Shown: in pieces, positions 10,916-22,149 of the stretch
How positions within the stretch are numbered: the first letter of the stretch is position 1
Layout of the letters: every line of letters begins with the position of its first letter
NCBI GenBank assembly: GCA_963575745.1
Contig: CAUYUJ010010502.1
Location: 381,505 to 445,504 of the forward strand
Reading direction: 5' to 3'
Source: Prorocentrum cordatum
Taxonomy: Eukaryota > Sar > Dinophyceae > Prorocentrales > Prorocentraceae
DNA length: 64,000 nucleotides
Position numbers and translations under genes: made by a program
Notes under the pieces: model-generated
Told to the model about the DNA's origin: nothing
The model's database searches: none
Seen by the model: only the letters and a program-made list of their open reading frames with translations

Positions 10916-12235
10916 ATAATTTGCTGGTAACGTGAAGGCCCCGTACACGGGATCTCAATTTGCATCCTCTCTGCCCATGCGGTGACTAAAGCTGCGCATG
11001 GTTAACATAAGCACGGCAGGATGAGGAATCAAGCAACAGGGAGGTACAGATGACGGCCACAATGGGTTCGGCAGTGGAGCAGAGCTGACACAGAGCAGCG
11101 CAGAGGAAGGCATGGCAGCGAATGAGGGGGAGCAACAAGCAGTGGGGGAGGGGGCGTGAACGGCGGGGAGGGCCAGCAGCAGACAGCGCAACAGCAGATG
11201 GGGACTGGAGGCAAGAAAACTCCGGTCTTCGGTCTTGTGCGCAGTGCATTCAGCCGGCATCGGCACGGAACGGGTCGTCGCACTCGGCCTCCCCCCATCC
11301 CTCCATTCCTCCCTCCACCTCTCCCTCCATTTCTCCCTCCATTGCCTCCTTTCGAGCACCATCTGCCAACGGTTGCAGCCGCCGCGGATGCTCCCCCGCA
11401 GGCAGGGGACAACGTCCGAGACTGCCCACCTACATGTTTTGGGAGCTGGCGCAAGCGATCTGCGTGCCACACGGGCTGCGGTGTCGGAGCCGCCCGCCTT
11501 CGGCGTCTGGGATGGTTCCTCCATTAGCCTGCCAGCGATTCAGCGAGCTCTGCAACATATTATCAGCAGAACATGCAGTGTGGTCGCTGGACGTCTGTCG
11601 ATGTATGTGTTGTTTGGCGTCTCCCGCCACCCGCAGCTCCCGCTGCCATCTATCGTCTTCTCGCACGTGCCGGTGCAGAGGGTACCTCACCGAAAGGTCA
11701 TGATGCTGACTGGGGGCGGGCCAGCATACTCTGTCCACTCCCTTGTTGCTCCTGCCTCGGGCTGGCATTTTTCCAGAGAAACTCAGCGACGAAGGGACGG
11801 GCAGCAGGGAGGATATCAAGAACCAATCAAGCGGCATCAGGGGGAGAGGGGTAACGGAGCAGAGAAGAAGATCATGCGGTCAAGGGGTCGGCGTGGACGA
11901 ATATGGCACAGGACGGTGCGGAGTAGGAGGGTGCGGAGGGGCGAGATCGATGCAGACAGGCAGCGCAAGATGGAGGATATCGAGATCAAGAACGGAATAG
12001 AAGATCAAGCGGCCAAGGACCAGACCTCACGCATCAATCAAGGGGGACCGATGGGCACAGGCGTGGAGGCGAGCGCAGCAGGACGTGGCGGAAGCACGAA
12101 GAGCAGAACAGGCGGAGGGGAAAGACAAGGGAATGAAACAAAGGGTTAGGTCGGGCACGCCCCCCCTACGGTCGGACCTTGGAAGAGAAACGAACACGTA
12201 AGCAACATATGCTCTCACACACCGTCAACCACGGG
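10916..12235. other. 1.3 kb without a recognisable gene
   Basis: Open frames of 120-300 codons occur on both strands, overlap each other and have biased composition. The region 11290-11345 is a CTCCCTCCATTCCTCC-type irregular repeat. I see no domain and no supported gene. Confidence 0.4.
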
Positions 12236-12311
12236 CGAAACATCGTCCCCGGACTATGCTTTGACTGTTCGGCGCACTCTTGATGTAGAGGGACACGCCC
12301 GACTCAAAAGA
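12236..12311. repeat. Unoccupied paralogue of the 180-bp element's target
   Basis: This continuous sequence matches both flanks of the element at 4598-4777, from CGAAACATCGT to CGCCCGAC, with no insertion. It shows what the 4.6-kb locus looked like before insertion and fixes the ends of that element. Confidence 0.7.
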
Positions 12312-12477
12312 GGGGGAGGCGGGGAAGCCAGGCGCGCCCCGCCGCGTGCCCCCCGGGCCCGGGCCCGGAGAGGGCCGCCTGGACGCGCTGGCTCGCCCTG
12401 CCGCGTGCCGCGTGGGCACGGAGGTCCACTGGCAGCGGGGCGCTCGCGGCAGCTGCTAACCGGCCTCGAACTTATCC

Positions 12478-12601
12478 CTATCCCTAAGATGGGCGAGCAA
12501 AAAGCGAGGACAATCTTAGGGATAGGCCCTCAGAAACTGAGTGAATCCTTGAGATTGGCATCGAGGTGAGGTGATGTCAAACATAGGGATAGGGATACGG
12601 C
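12478..12601. repeat. Double-hairpin dispersed repeat (family F, copy 1)
   Basis: The first hairpin has perfect 14-bp arms, CCTATCCCTAAGAT with its complement about 30 bp downstream. The second part, from CCTCAGAAACTGAG to AGGGATAGGGATA, is shared with 50501-50571; it folds through ATTGGCATCG / CGATGTCAA around an AGGTGAGG loop. No coding potential. Confidence 0.7.
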
Positions 12602-12689
12602 TCAAACTGGTCAGCTGCGCCGCCTCCTGCCGCCCCTCAGCTCTGCACAGCCAAACCACTCGAGCAGCGGCAGCTGGATGGCGCTGCAG

Positions 12690-13826
12690 GCAGCTCAGAC
12701 GATGTGACCAAGCGCGGACGCCGCCCAGTGCAGAGCTCCCGCGGCTCCCGCTCCTCGGAGAGCCTGGCCCGCAGCTCGGACGCGCGCCGCTTCGGCTGCT
12801 GCGGCTCCGCCTCTGCGGCCGCGCCTCTCCGGCGCCCGACGTGGCTGCCAGCCGTCCCGGGGAGGCGACGCCAAAGAGACTGCGCCGGGCTCCAGAATCG
12901 CCTCCCGCATCTCGCTCGGCAGAGCAACAGCAACGGGCGCGGCCAGTTTGCGCCCCTCTGGCACGCGAAGTGACTGGTATTGAAGGTCAGCTGACATTGG
13001 CATACAGCCTCGCCTCCGCCGTCTCGCTGAACAGACCAAAACCCGCTGACGCTGCCCGCCCTTCTCGCACGCGCTGGTCACAGCGCTGCGATCGGTGACG
13101 TTGGGCTCCAAGCAGCGCCTTCGCCCAATGCCACTCGAGCCCTGGACTTGGTGATGCCACTTGGGCCCTCTGCCACTTGGGACTCCAGAGTTGAAGCTGA
13201 TGACGTTGGGCCACGGATTCGCCTCTTACATATCGCTGGGCAGCGTCTGAACCCGCTGCCCGTACTCGCCTTTTTCCGCACGCGCCGATGCCACCGCTGT
13301 AGCACTGGAAGGTCGGCTTCAACTTCGCCTCCCGCATCTCCCTGAGCAACGTTCGAAGCCTCACGCCCGCGCTGTAGTTGATGACGGCGGGATCCAGTTT
13401 CGCCTTCCACGACTCCCTGAGCGCTGCCTCTGGTCGCCCTTTCCGCCCGAGCTGATCCCAGCCTGCCAGGGCCCGCCGGGGCGGATTTGGACCACTTGGC
13501 GCAGTCACCCTTCTGGCACGCGCCGCTCCCGACCATATAATCTAGGACGCTGGGCCCCAGCTTCGCCTCACACGTCTCACTGAGCGCTGACAACGCTTGT
13601 TGCCATCGCGCGCCTTACTGCATGCGCTGACAGTCGCAATGTAATGGATTTGGCCGACTTGCACACCTAATCGAATGACTTCGCGGAGCAACCGCAGTGC
13701 GGCGCACAACTGCTTTGTCCGACCGCAGTTCTTGATCGACGCTTCGAGGGAAATCTGGGGAAAGGGTACCTTCTCCAGACCCTCGACCGAATTCCAGATC
13801 CCAAGAAAATGTATCCAGACGGACAT
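12690..13826 (-). pseudogene. Degenerate PPR-repeat protein
   Basis: Reading from 13826 down, consecutive segments in different frames carry a 35-residue pentatricopeptide-like repeat of the form (L-x-E-M-R-E-A-K-L-x-P-x-V-x-x-Y-S...A-C-x-K). Recognisable units include EVIRLGVQVGQIHYIATVSA (about 13600-13710), LSETCEAKLGPSVLDYMVGS (below 13593), SWKAKLDPAVINYSAG, MREAKLKPTFQCYSGGIGAC and EPNVTDRSAVTSACEKGG (below 13111). About six to eight units can be traced. The family normally binds organellar RNA. Here the frame changes at least four times within 1.1 kb, so no intact product can be made. The opening ATG at 13826 precedes about 40 residues that are not repeat-like. Family assignment is confident; the exact frameshift positions are not. 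Confidence 0.8.
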
Positions 13827-13829
13827 GGC

Positions 13830-14489
13830 ACCGCGGCTGCTCGGGCCAAATGTCAGGAGTGGGCTGGGCGTCGGGCGGCCTCATGAGGGGGGAGAAGGGG
13901 GGAGGAGGGACCCCAGAGGTTGCGCAGAGGTTTTCCCCAAACGTTCCCCCCCCTTCCTCCCTGCCCTCTTCCTGACCCCCCTCGTCCTGACACCCCCCTT
14001 TCGACGCACCTGACCCTCAGACCTTTTCGGATGTCTTCGGATGCTTTTGGACGCTCCTGGACGTGACTTTTCCAACTGTTTTCTCACATTGTAAACCCGC
14101 TTGCACAGGCTTTCGGGCCTTCGGGTGTATCCAGCAGCTGCGCCCCACCGAGGGCGTGCCGGGGGTGCCCCGATCCTCCCGAGTGGCCGCCAGAGGCCCC
14201 CGTTCTGGCCAGTGGCCCCCCTGACCTCCTCGGGCCGCGAGGGGTCACGGCGGGAGTTCTTGAGCTCGGCCCGGCGGAGCCAGCCGCGGGAAAAGTGGTC
14301 CGGACCTCCATGCTGCGAGGCAATCGCGGCGTCGGGGGACTGGGGAGGACGAAGGAGGAGGTTGAAGGTGGAAGTTAGATGCTCGTTCGGGGGACCCTCG
14401 TGGCGCCTCTCGCTCCCCGAATGTGAGGATGCTGCGTCGAGCGTCCGTGGACTTGAGTCGAGCCCGAGCCAAACCTGGGTCGATCGGCG
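13830..14489. other. Unassigned sequence
   Basis: No gene recognised in this GC-rich stretch. Confidence 0.4.
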
Positions 14490-14680
14490 GCGAGCGAGGG
14501 GGGGAAGCGAGAAGGAGAAGGCCTTCTCACAGGGGTTCGGAAGTCCCCCGGCCTTCTGAAAAGTGTTCTAAGCCTTCCCCGAAAAAAGCAAACAGTTCTC
14601 AGAAGGCGCGAGGGCTTCCGAGAAGTCCTCGCTGCCTTCTGAGAAGGCCTTCTCCTGCTCCCTTCCTCCCCTCGCTCGCT
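14490..14680. repeat. Imperfect palindrome, arms about 80 bp
   Basis: The left arm begins GCGAGCGAGGG at 14490 and contains GGAGAAGGCCTTCTCA. The right arm is its reverse complement ending at 14680, with nearly the same order and a few mismatches. Further in, CGGAAGTCC..GCCTTCTGA also pairs. The centre is near 14585. Read-through could form a long hairpin. Only one copy is seen in the window. Confidence 0.7.
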
Positions 14681-14719
14681 GCGGAGTCGAAGCTTCGAGG
14701 CAGAGTCGGACTGAAGTCG

Positions 14720-15497
14720 AGCCGAGGCCGAACAGATCCGCCAGGTGGGCCCCAGGAAGGCGTGGTCTCGACCAGCCTGCGCATGAAATCGCTCGGCTGG
14801 CAGCAAGTTGATGCAACACATCAGGTGGTGCGTGAGGTGTCTAAAGTATCAGGGATAGCTGGATGGGGCTCTGGTTTCGGATCCAGAGGTTGCCAAGCGT
14901 GCTTGAGCTAGTGCCCGAAGCTCGAAGTGACAAACAATACCATCGATTACCACCACAATACCATAGGAAATGCCGGCAACGCGCTCTGTGATCACAAAAG
15001 CCTGGTACCCGTCCGACGAAGCAACCGCCAACCACGCAAAACATGGGGAGAGCGTGCTGTCCGGGGGGGGCGCAGGACGGCACGACCACAACGGATACAG
15101 AAGCTCTTACTGCCCCCCACGCCCGATCGCTGATCGCTGCTGGCGGCTGGTGCAGCCCGCACAATGGAGGATGGCGCGACCTGCGCCCCCTCCACCTCCT
15201 TCACAATTGCTATCATTGGCAGCTTGTGAACTCCCTGCTGCTGACACGTCTTCCGCGTCGAACCTCACCAGTCCATCCCACCACACAGCATCACCGATAC
15301 TCCCTGTCCAAGACCTACCAGCCATGGCTAGGCATCATGTTGCCACATGCCGCGAGTGTAGGCGAAGCGTCCTCGTGCCTTGGACGCGCCACTGTCCGAG
15401 GCCTGCGGGCACTGATGTGTACAGCCTTGCAGCAAGCTCACGGACAAGACGCTCCGAAACCTAGACCCAACCTAACATAGCCACATAGATTCGGGGA
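14720..15497. other. Unassigned; no convincing gene
   Basis: A plus-strand frame (14970-15464) ends with a short Cys-containing segment (ATCRECRRS), and other frames overlap it. I see no domain, so nothing is called. Confidence 0.35.
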
Positions 15498-15654
15498 TGG
15501 ACGGAACCCCCTTTTGTAAAACGCAATTTAGTGAAAACGACCTCGGGCCCAAACCTGGCGGGCGCAGGCCTGGAAAATGACGGTCGCGGCGCCCTCTCGA
15601 GAACCGAACACGGACGATTCACTGATCGACGTGTCAGGGTAGGAGGTCTGTCCA
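15498..15654 (+). mobile_element. 157-bp MITE-like element (family C, copy 1)
   Basis: About 90% identical by eye to 22622-22778. Ends are TGGACAGACCTCC-like at the left (here decayed to TGGACGGAACCCC) and GGAGGTCTGTCCA at the right, with a second inner inverted match around TTTAGTGAAAA / ATTCACTGAT. The core contains ACGACCTCGGGCCCAAACC and GCGCCCTCTCGAGAACCGAA. No open frame of its own. Confidence 0.85.
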
Positions 15655-17040
15655 CCCCCGATAGATGTCTGAGCTGTTGGGGTCAGAAGCGAACGCACGC
15701 ACGCTGCCTTGTATGCGCTGCTTCCTCCCGTGTGTTGGGCGGGGTCTTCGCAGAGCTGCCCTCGTCGACCTGTCTATGCCTGGCACGGCACAGACGCAGA
15801 CAGCTGGCACAAGCAGCAAAGCTCACAGCTCATCGGCAGCACAATGGCAGGAGCACATCTACGCAGCTGCTGCTGCTGACCAGTATTGGCCATACCTCCC
15901 TCTTGTATGACTACCGCTTCCTCTTTCTCACTCACTCGTCCGCTCTCTCCCTTCCTTTATCTTTATGATGTTTGTGTATGTGTGTGTGTGTGGGGGGGGT
16001 ATCTCTCTCTCTCTCTCTCTCGTTCTCTCTTTCTCCATATGTCTCTCTCTTTCCCAATCCGGCTGTCGTAACTTCATCCCGCATGAAAGAAAATAGCCGG
16101 GAGGCCTGCTCACAACCTAAGCGACCCATTCAGTCAGAAAGTCAGAAAGACCGCACAACATTGTCGACACAAGAAAACAAATAATCATTCAACAAAGCGG
16201 TTGCGCCATGTTTGCTCAAAATCCGCGGATCATCAGAGTATGTCGTTCGGCTTCCCATCGCAATCCCGCGACACCCCTCTGATTCAAGTCCACGGCCAGG
16301 TTCGCACGAAAATCTGGGATTGAATTACCACATTCTAAACCTCATCGTCCGATCATCCTCTTTTCATCCAGAAACGACGACCATCTCCTTTTTTCAACGC
16401 ATTTTTTGGGATAAGGCTGACGGCGAGCGAAAAGTCATGGTGCCACAATCGGCCTGGCGCGCATTCCACACTACTCAGGATTGGAGATCGGAACGGGCAA
16501 CCAATCGCTGTGCAATCGAACGTAAAACGAAAGCATCTCGCCAGACACACAGGTCGATACGAAACGAGGCACAGCGCATGCTTCACAATAAACATACCGC
16601 ACACTCACACAGGTGGCGCTGCGCGCTGGCAGGCGCTAAGAGCGCTCGGGGACCATCAGGGACTTCTGGGCCCCTTATATATATATATATATATATATAT
16701 AAACAAAAAACAAAAAAACTCTGGGCGCATGTGTCCAATCATCCTCCGCCTCCGCGATAATTTGTGGAACGCCGAGGTGTTGCTCTGCCGACGCTGTACA
16801 GCGTATGCTTCTGGATGGGAAATACCGCCTACCAGGAAACTGCGCGAGTGGTGCGCGGATCCCCTCAAGAGGCTCCAGCAGGAAACCGTCCCAGCCAGCA
16901 TCCACTCGCTGATTCGTCTCAACCTACTTACGCAGGCCGAAGGATTTGCCTCTTGAGCTCCAAATGTCTGAAGCGACGCGCCGTTCAGGTGAGCGGAAAC
17001 ATGTAGCGTTCTGCTCAGCTTGGGACGTGCCGTATGCTAT
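15655..17040. other. 1.4 kb without a recognisable gene
   Basis: Contains a (TG)n run (15970-15993), (CT)n (16003-16025) and (TA)n (16676-16701) but no supported gene. It is more AT-rich than its surroundings between about 16100 and 16450. Confidence 0.45.
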
Positions 17041-17215
17041 GGGAGGGCATGCGGGAGTTGGCCGGGCCCGCTGTGGCGTTCGAACAGCCTGATGTCCTGA
17101 GAGGATGTTCGGGGCATGGCCAGGCCCGCTGTGGCGCTCGAGCAACCACATGTTGTGGGAGGAGTTGAGGGAGGTGGACGGGCCCGCTGTGGTGCTTGAG
17201 CTTCCGATGTTGACA
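17041..17215. repeat. 58-bp tandem repeat, three units
   Basis: GCCCGCTGTGG recurs at 17066, 17124 and 17182, exactly 58 bp apart. Units have diverged by substitution only. Confidence 0.85.
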
Positions 17216-17234
17216 TGTTGCGTATGTGTCCTCA

Positions 17235-17465
17235 TGCTCCCCGTCCTCCCTATTCCCTCCTCCTCCCACCTCCTCCCTCCTCCCCCCACCTCCTCCTCCC
17301 TCCTCTATCCTCCTTCCGCATCCCTCCCCCTCTTCTCCTCCCCTATCTTCCTCTCTTCCCTCTTCCTCCCTGATTGTGCCTCCTCTCCCTTCCCTCCTCC
17401 CATCCTTTCTCCCTTCCTCGTGCCTCCTCGTGCCTCCTCCTTCCTCCTTCCCCTCTCCGTGCTGG
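17235..17465. repeat. Degenerate TCC/CTC tract
   Basis: Pyrimidine-rich triplets with frequent interruptions. Confidence 0.8.
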
Positions 17466-18184
17466 GAAGACCCCTCTCCCCCGTAGAATCATAGCTTTGG
17501 TCAGCAGATCCACAGTTCCGTGGATAGCATGATTCTTTACGTGCGGCAACCCGCGGATCCCATGTTCCCTGGGTCCGGGATATCACTTACTTTTACATGA
17601 TTATTCCCGGAAGATGAATGGATCCATTGGTTTTTTTCACATACGGGAAGGTAGATCCGCGCAAGACAAGAATAGGATCCACGACGCTGTCGCACCCCCT
17701 GAAAGGGATCCAATTGGATCCACCGGTGTTCTTATATTTTCAATACGAAAGGAAAAACTTTCGAACTGGGGATGTATTAGCGCGTCGCTAGAGCAGCAAA
17801 AGAGGCACGTCCTGCGAAAGCCGCGTGGGCACAGTGAGAAGGCGTGCTATTTTCCAACGACGACGGAGACGATGAGGAGGAAGAGCAGGTGAAGAAGAAG
17901 GAGGAAGCGGATGATGGTGGAGCATCAGCGCTACAGGGAACGTAATGGATGGACGGAGCAGGAGCAGCAGCGGTAAGGAAAGCAGGAGCAGAACGTGCAG
18001 GAGGAGCAGCAGCAGAAGCGTGAACACGAGCAGGACCTCCTCCTCCCCTCCTCTTCCTCCTCCCCCTCGTCATCCTCATGAAGCTGCAAGCCCAAGGCTC
18101 TTGGAATAGGGCTCCTACTTCAGAGCGGGATGGCTGCTGGCAGAGAGCCGACTGTCGAACCCCGGACCACTCCTGGAGCGCGTC
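17466..18184. other. Unassigned sequence
   Basis: No gene seen. GGATCC occurs five times between 17536 and 17725, partly within small palindromes. A GCAGGAGCAGCAG-type purine-rich tract follows at about 17955-18025. Confidence 0.4.
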
Positions 18185-19698
18185 CTAACCAGGCCCCATC
18201 CACCCTCGCCCGAGTCCCGGGGCAGCAGGGCCGCGGGCCGCGCGCCCGCGGAGGGGCCCTACGCGAACAAGGGCCCTCGCCCGGAGCGCGGCCAGCCGCT
18301 CGGCAGCCGGCGGCGCCGACGACGGCCGCAGGGATCCGGCCCGCGCCGCGCGGAGGGCCTGCGTGGCCGCGGCGCCGGCTGCAGCGCGGCCCGCGGCCGC
18401 TGCGCGCGCCGCGGCGGCGCGGCCCTTGCCCCGGGCCCCAGGCGCATCGCGGGGCCGGGCCGCAGGAGCGCCAGCCGCGCGCAGGCCAGCAAGCGCGCGC
18501 TCCGCCAGCGCCTGCGGCTGTGCTGGCGGCTCCAGAGGCCCCGGCGGCGCTGGGGCGGCAGCAGCGCGAGGGCTGGCCCGCGGCCGCCGCGCGGCAGCGG
18601 CATCGCGCACCACGATCCGCTTCATAGCGCCTCCCCAGCCGCACACACTGCGTCCGTGGTGATTCGCAGCGTAGGTAACGGCCCCCAACACCGCGGCCTC
18701 GTACGCGACGAGCTTCTCTGCGATGGCTATGAGCGCCGAAGCCGGACCGCACGGCTGCGGGCATCCTGCAGCAGCTTTGGCGAGGACATCTGCCAAGCGA
18801 TTGGCTCTCCAATCAACAGCTGTTACCACGTGCCCGTCAGACATCATGCCTATGACGGTCTGGTTGCCATGAGCCAGCATCCAAGCAAAACTCCCACCAA
18901 AGACCAAGTCCGAGGCAAAACTATTACTGTCGACGAGGGCGGACACCCGAGACCACACCTGCGCAAGCATCCTGGTGGGCAGTGTGACCTGCGCCGCCCC
19001 TGCAGCTGCCGCAGTAAGGAGCGATTGGCAATCGGTGCGAATGACTGGCGGGCTGACGGTGATGGTCAGCACGACCATGACTGCCCAGAGCTCCGATGCC
19101 GCCGCCGTGCGAATCCAGGGAGGAGGCACAGCGCAACTGTACGCCACGAGGCCCCTGGACTCGGACACGACCACGAGCGCGCATCCTGTGCGACAGAACT
19201 CCCACACAGGCCCATACTTCAGTGAGCCGTCAATGTACCAACGCAAGTCGGTGCGAGCAGCGTCCGGCGGATCCGTGAGCCAACGGACCGCCGCCTCCTC
19301 CTGCAGCAACGGGCGTGGCAGCCGATGAGGAAGACGCCCGCGAGTCCAGAGCAGCGGCAGCCGGGCTTCCGAGAGCTCGGATAGCAAGTGCCCGGCATGC
19401 CTATGGCGGCTCGGGCCGCCCATTCTGGCGGGAGCGAGGCCTCGCAGACCCGCCGACGCACGAGGGTTCCAGGCGCAGCGCCGCGGAGCTGGCAGGCCTG
19501 GCTGACGCTGCCATCTGCGCCCCAGAGTCGGGCAGGTCGCACTTGGGGCCACTGGCCTCCTGCGGCCGCGGGCGGGAGCCGAAAGCGGCATGGCCCCGAC
19601 CACTGCAGCACCATGCTGCGCGGGCGCCCGCGGCCCTGCAGCAGGGCAGCGATGGGGCGGCCGACTAGGACGGTGACGGCGCCGGCGCCCCAGGCAAG

Positions 19699-19857
19699 TT
19701 GAAGGGGCCCCAGGACACACAAATAAATAAACACAAATATAACAAATCCCCATAGTTTCCCATATTTTCTGGATGTTTGTCTTCCCCCCCACTTCCCATA
19801 GTTTCCCATATGTTCTGGGGAATCGACGATTCATTGTGTCTGTGTGTTTCCCTCCTG
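19699..19857 (+). mobile_element. Dispersed element D, copy 1, nested in retroelement 1
   Basis: Matches 47884-48055: it starts TTGAAGGGGCCC(C/T)AGGACACACAA and ends GAATTGTGTCTGTGTG-like. It contains two tandem blocks of CCCATAGTTTCCCATAT.TTCTGG about 53 bp apart, and a C-run. It is AT-richer than the surrounding RT/RNase H sequence, which it interrupts between the two domains. Its mechanism of movement is not apparent. Confidence 0.75.
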
Positions 19858-20169
19858 ACAAGTGGCATGTCAGGCTCGCTCGCGACGAGCAGGGAGTGCC
19901 GATATCAGCCTCGACGTGCGCCCTCGGTCGACGGCTCCGATACTGCACGGCCGCCGCCACCATCGCAGGGGGCATGGTGGGGAGGTCGACGGGCTCGCCG
20001 AGGTCGTCGGCGAAGCGCCTCGGGGAGGCGCACGTCCAGCCGAGGCGCCAGGCCGTGGCGACGGCGCCCGCCACGGGGCCGGCCACGGCGGGGCCACGGC
20101 GACCTGCCGCGGGCGAGCACGGCCACAGCGAGGCGGCCCCGCGGCAGCTCGGAGGACGGTGTCGAGCTC

Positions 20170-20330
20170 CGCCGCGGGTGCCCCGCCCTGCCAATTGGCA
20201 GGGCTGGGCACCCGCGGCTGGGCACCCGCGGCGGGCTGGGCACCCGCGGCACCCGCTGGGCACCCGCACCCCCAGGGCTGCGCCACTGGGGGGCTGGCGC
20301 ATTGATGTGCCATGCCCCAGTGGCGCAGTG
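20170..20330. repeat. GGGCTGGGCACCCGCGG minisatellite and hairpin
   Basis: Four or so irregular copies of GGGCTGGGCACCCGC (about 20200-20275) are followed by a perfect 14-bp inverted repeat (CTGCGCCACTGGGG and complement, about 20278-20327). Both lie inside retroelement 1 between RT and RNase H and are probably later additions. Confidence 0.7.
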
Positions 20331-22149
20331 GGGTGGCGCGCGCGGCGTGGGCGGGGGCCAAGCCGCATCCGCGCCAGCATCGGAGGCCGCGAGGCCGACG
20401 TCGCCGTGCCGGCTTTTGTCCTGGCGGCAGGGCCGCGCGGAGAGCGGCGACCCCGACGCTGTGCAGGTGCGTGCTGGGCGCACCGACAGTGTCCACGCCG
20501 TGCAGCATACTGCAGTCGAACTCGATTGGACAGGACACGCGAGAGGACACAAGACCCTTCCGAGGGCCACATTGCCGCAGGAATGTAGGAAGCATGGGTC
20601 GCGAGACACAGGACACAAGGGCACCCTTGATTTGGCAGGGTCGACCTTCTAATCTGGGGGCCGACTGTAGGGCTGCCCATCGCCTTCACCACCCTGGTCA
20701 CGTCGACGCGCTGGTGCCTGAGAGCCCGTGCCCGCGGGATACGGATTTTGAGATCTTTCAGGCGGCCTCTCAGCACGCCCGCCGACCGCGCGCGGCCGTC
20801 AGCGCAGGGAGTGCCCCACATCTTTACGCCGCGCTTGGGCAACAACAACCGTCGCGTGGACATGAGCAACACCCTCACAGCGAGGGTGGGCCTCGATACG
20901 ACAACAAACAACTGCTGCGGCGAGACCGTCAACAGGAGACACTGCTCGAACGCGTCGACGAAGAACTCCGTGCCACGAGACACCGCGGCGAGGGCCTCCT
21001 CAGAGAAGCCAGACGCAGTGATGGTCAAGTCGTCCACGCACAGGTACACATGCAGCAAAGGCCAGCGAAGCATTGCGATGAGCATAGACTCGTGCAGCCG
21101 CATCTGGAGCTCCACCGTGGCGAAGCCCGAACCTGCCGTGATGCGGCGAGTGGCGATGAGCAAGCACGAAAACGTCTCCTCTACGCCGATGGACCGCGAC
21201 GGTCGGTAAGCCGCTAGGGACAGGCGCAGCACCAGGTCGAAACCCAGCCGCAGGGCGGCTGGCCGCTCCAACGCCTTCACTGGGTCAAGCAAGGACGCGA
21301 CATAATGGCGCGCCGAGGCCGCCGAGGCCTCGGCAGCGAAGGCTGCCGCCCAGGCAGCGCGCTGCGCGACGCGCCCGGAGCTGCTAAACACCAACGGAGG
21401 TGCATGTGCCGCGTCCCAGGCGCGGGCCGCGTTGGCCCTCGCGCGCATCCGAATGCGGACGAGCGTCGGAAGGAGGCCAACGGGCCTCAGGCCACCGTCC
21501 TGGCTGGGGAGCTGCACGATCAGCACCAGGCTGCACGCGGCCGTCCAGCAGCCGAGGCGCTCCGCCGCGAGCAGGATATGGCAGCGCTGGAAGCACGCCG
21601 CACTGGGGAGGCATTGGAGCGCCCGTGGAACCAAGTGGTCGGTCCTGAGGCCAGCCCCTACGGGAAAGGACGCGATGGCCTGGCCCAGGCTCCTCGTCGT
21701 GTGCAGCTGGGGCTGCGAGAGCAGGTGCGCGGGAAAATGCGGCTCCTGGTGCTCCTCCCTGACGGCCCACTGGCCAGCCCGGCCGCGAGCTTCGCGGTCG
21801 AGGGCAGCTTGCTCGGACGGTGGCGCTGCGGCCCGCCAGGCGCGGCCGCCCAGCGAGACCTCGGCGCGGCCGGCATCAAAATCATCGCCGTACTCAAGGG
21901 GGTCGGCATCGGGGACGCTCTCCTCGCAGCGTGGGTCGCCAGCAGGTGAGCGCGCCCAGCCACCGATGCCCCGCACGTACCTGAAGGCCAGCTGTCCGGG
22001 GGCAGACGCCGAGGTGCCCGAGGCGGGGCGTCCAGCAGCTGGTTCCCACCGGAAGAGTGGCCGAAACCACGGCGCCGGCACCCCGGTCATGGTGGTGAAC
22101 GTGCCGCGAGCCGCGCGGTACCAACTGCACGATGGGACTGGAATCCCAG

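Noticed and set aside
14970-15464. Plus-strand Cys-containing protein of about 165 residues
   Set aside because: A single CxxC-like segment and overlapping frames on the other strand; no domain or codon evidence.
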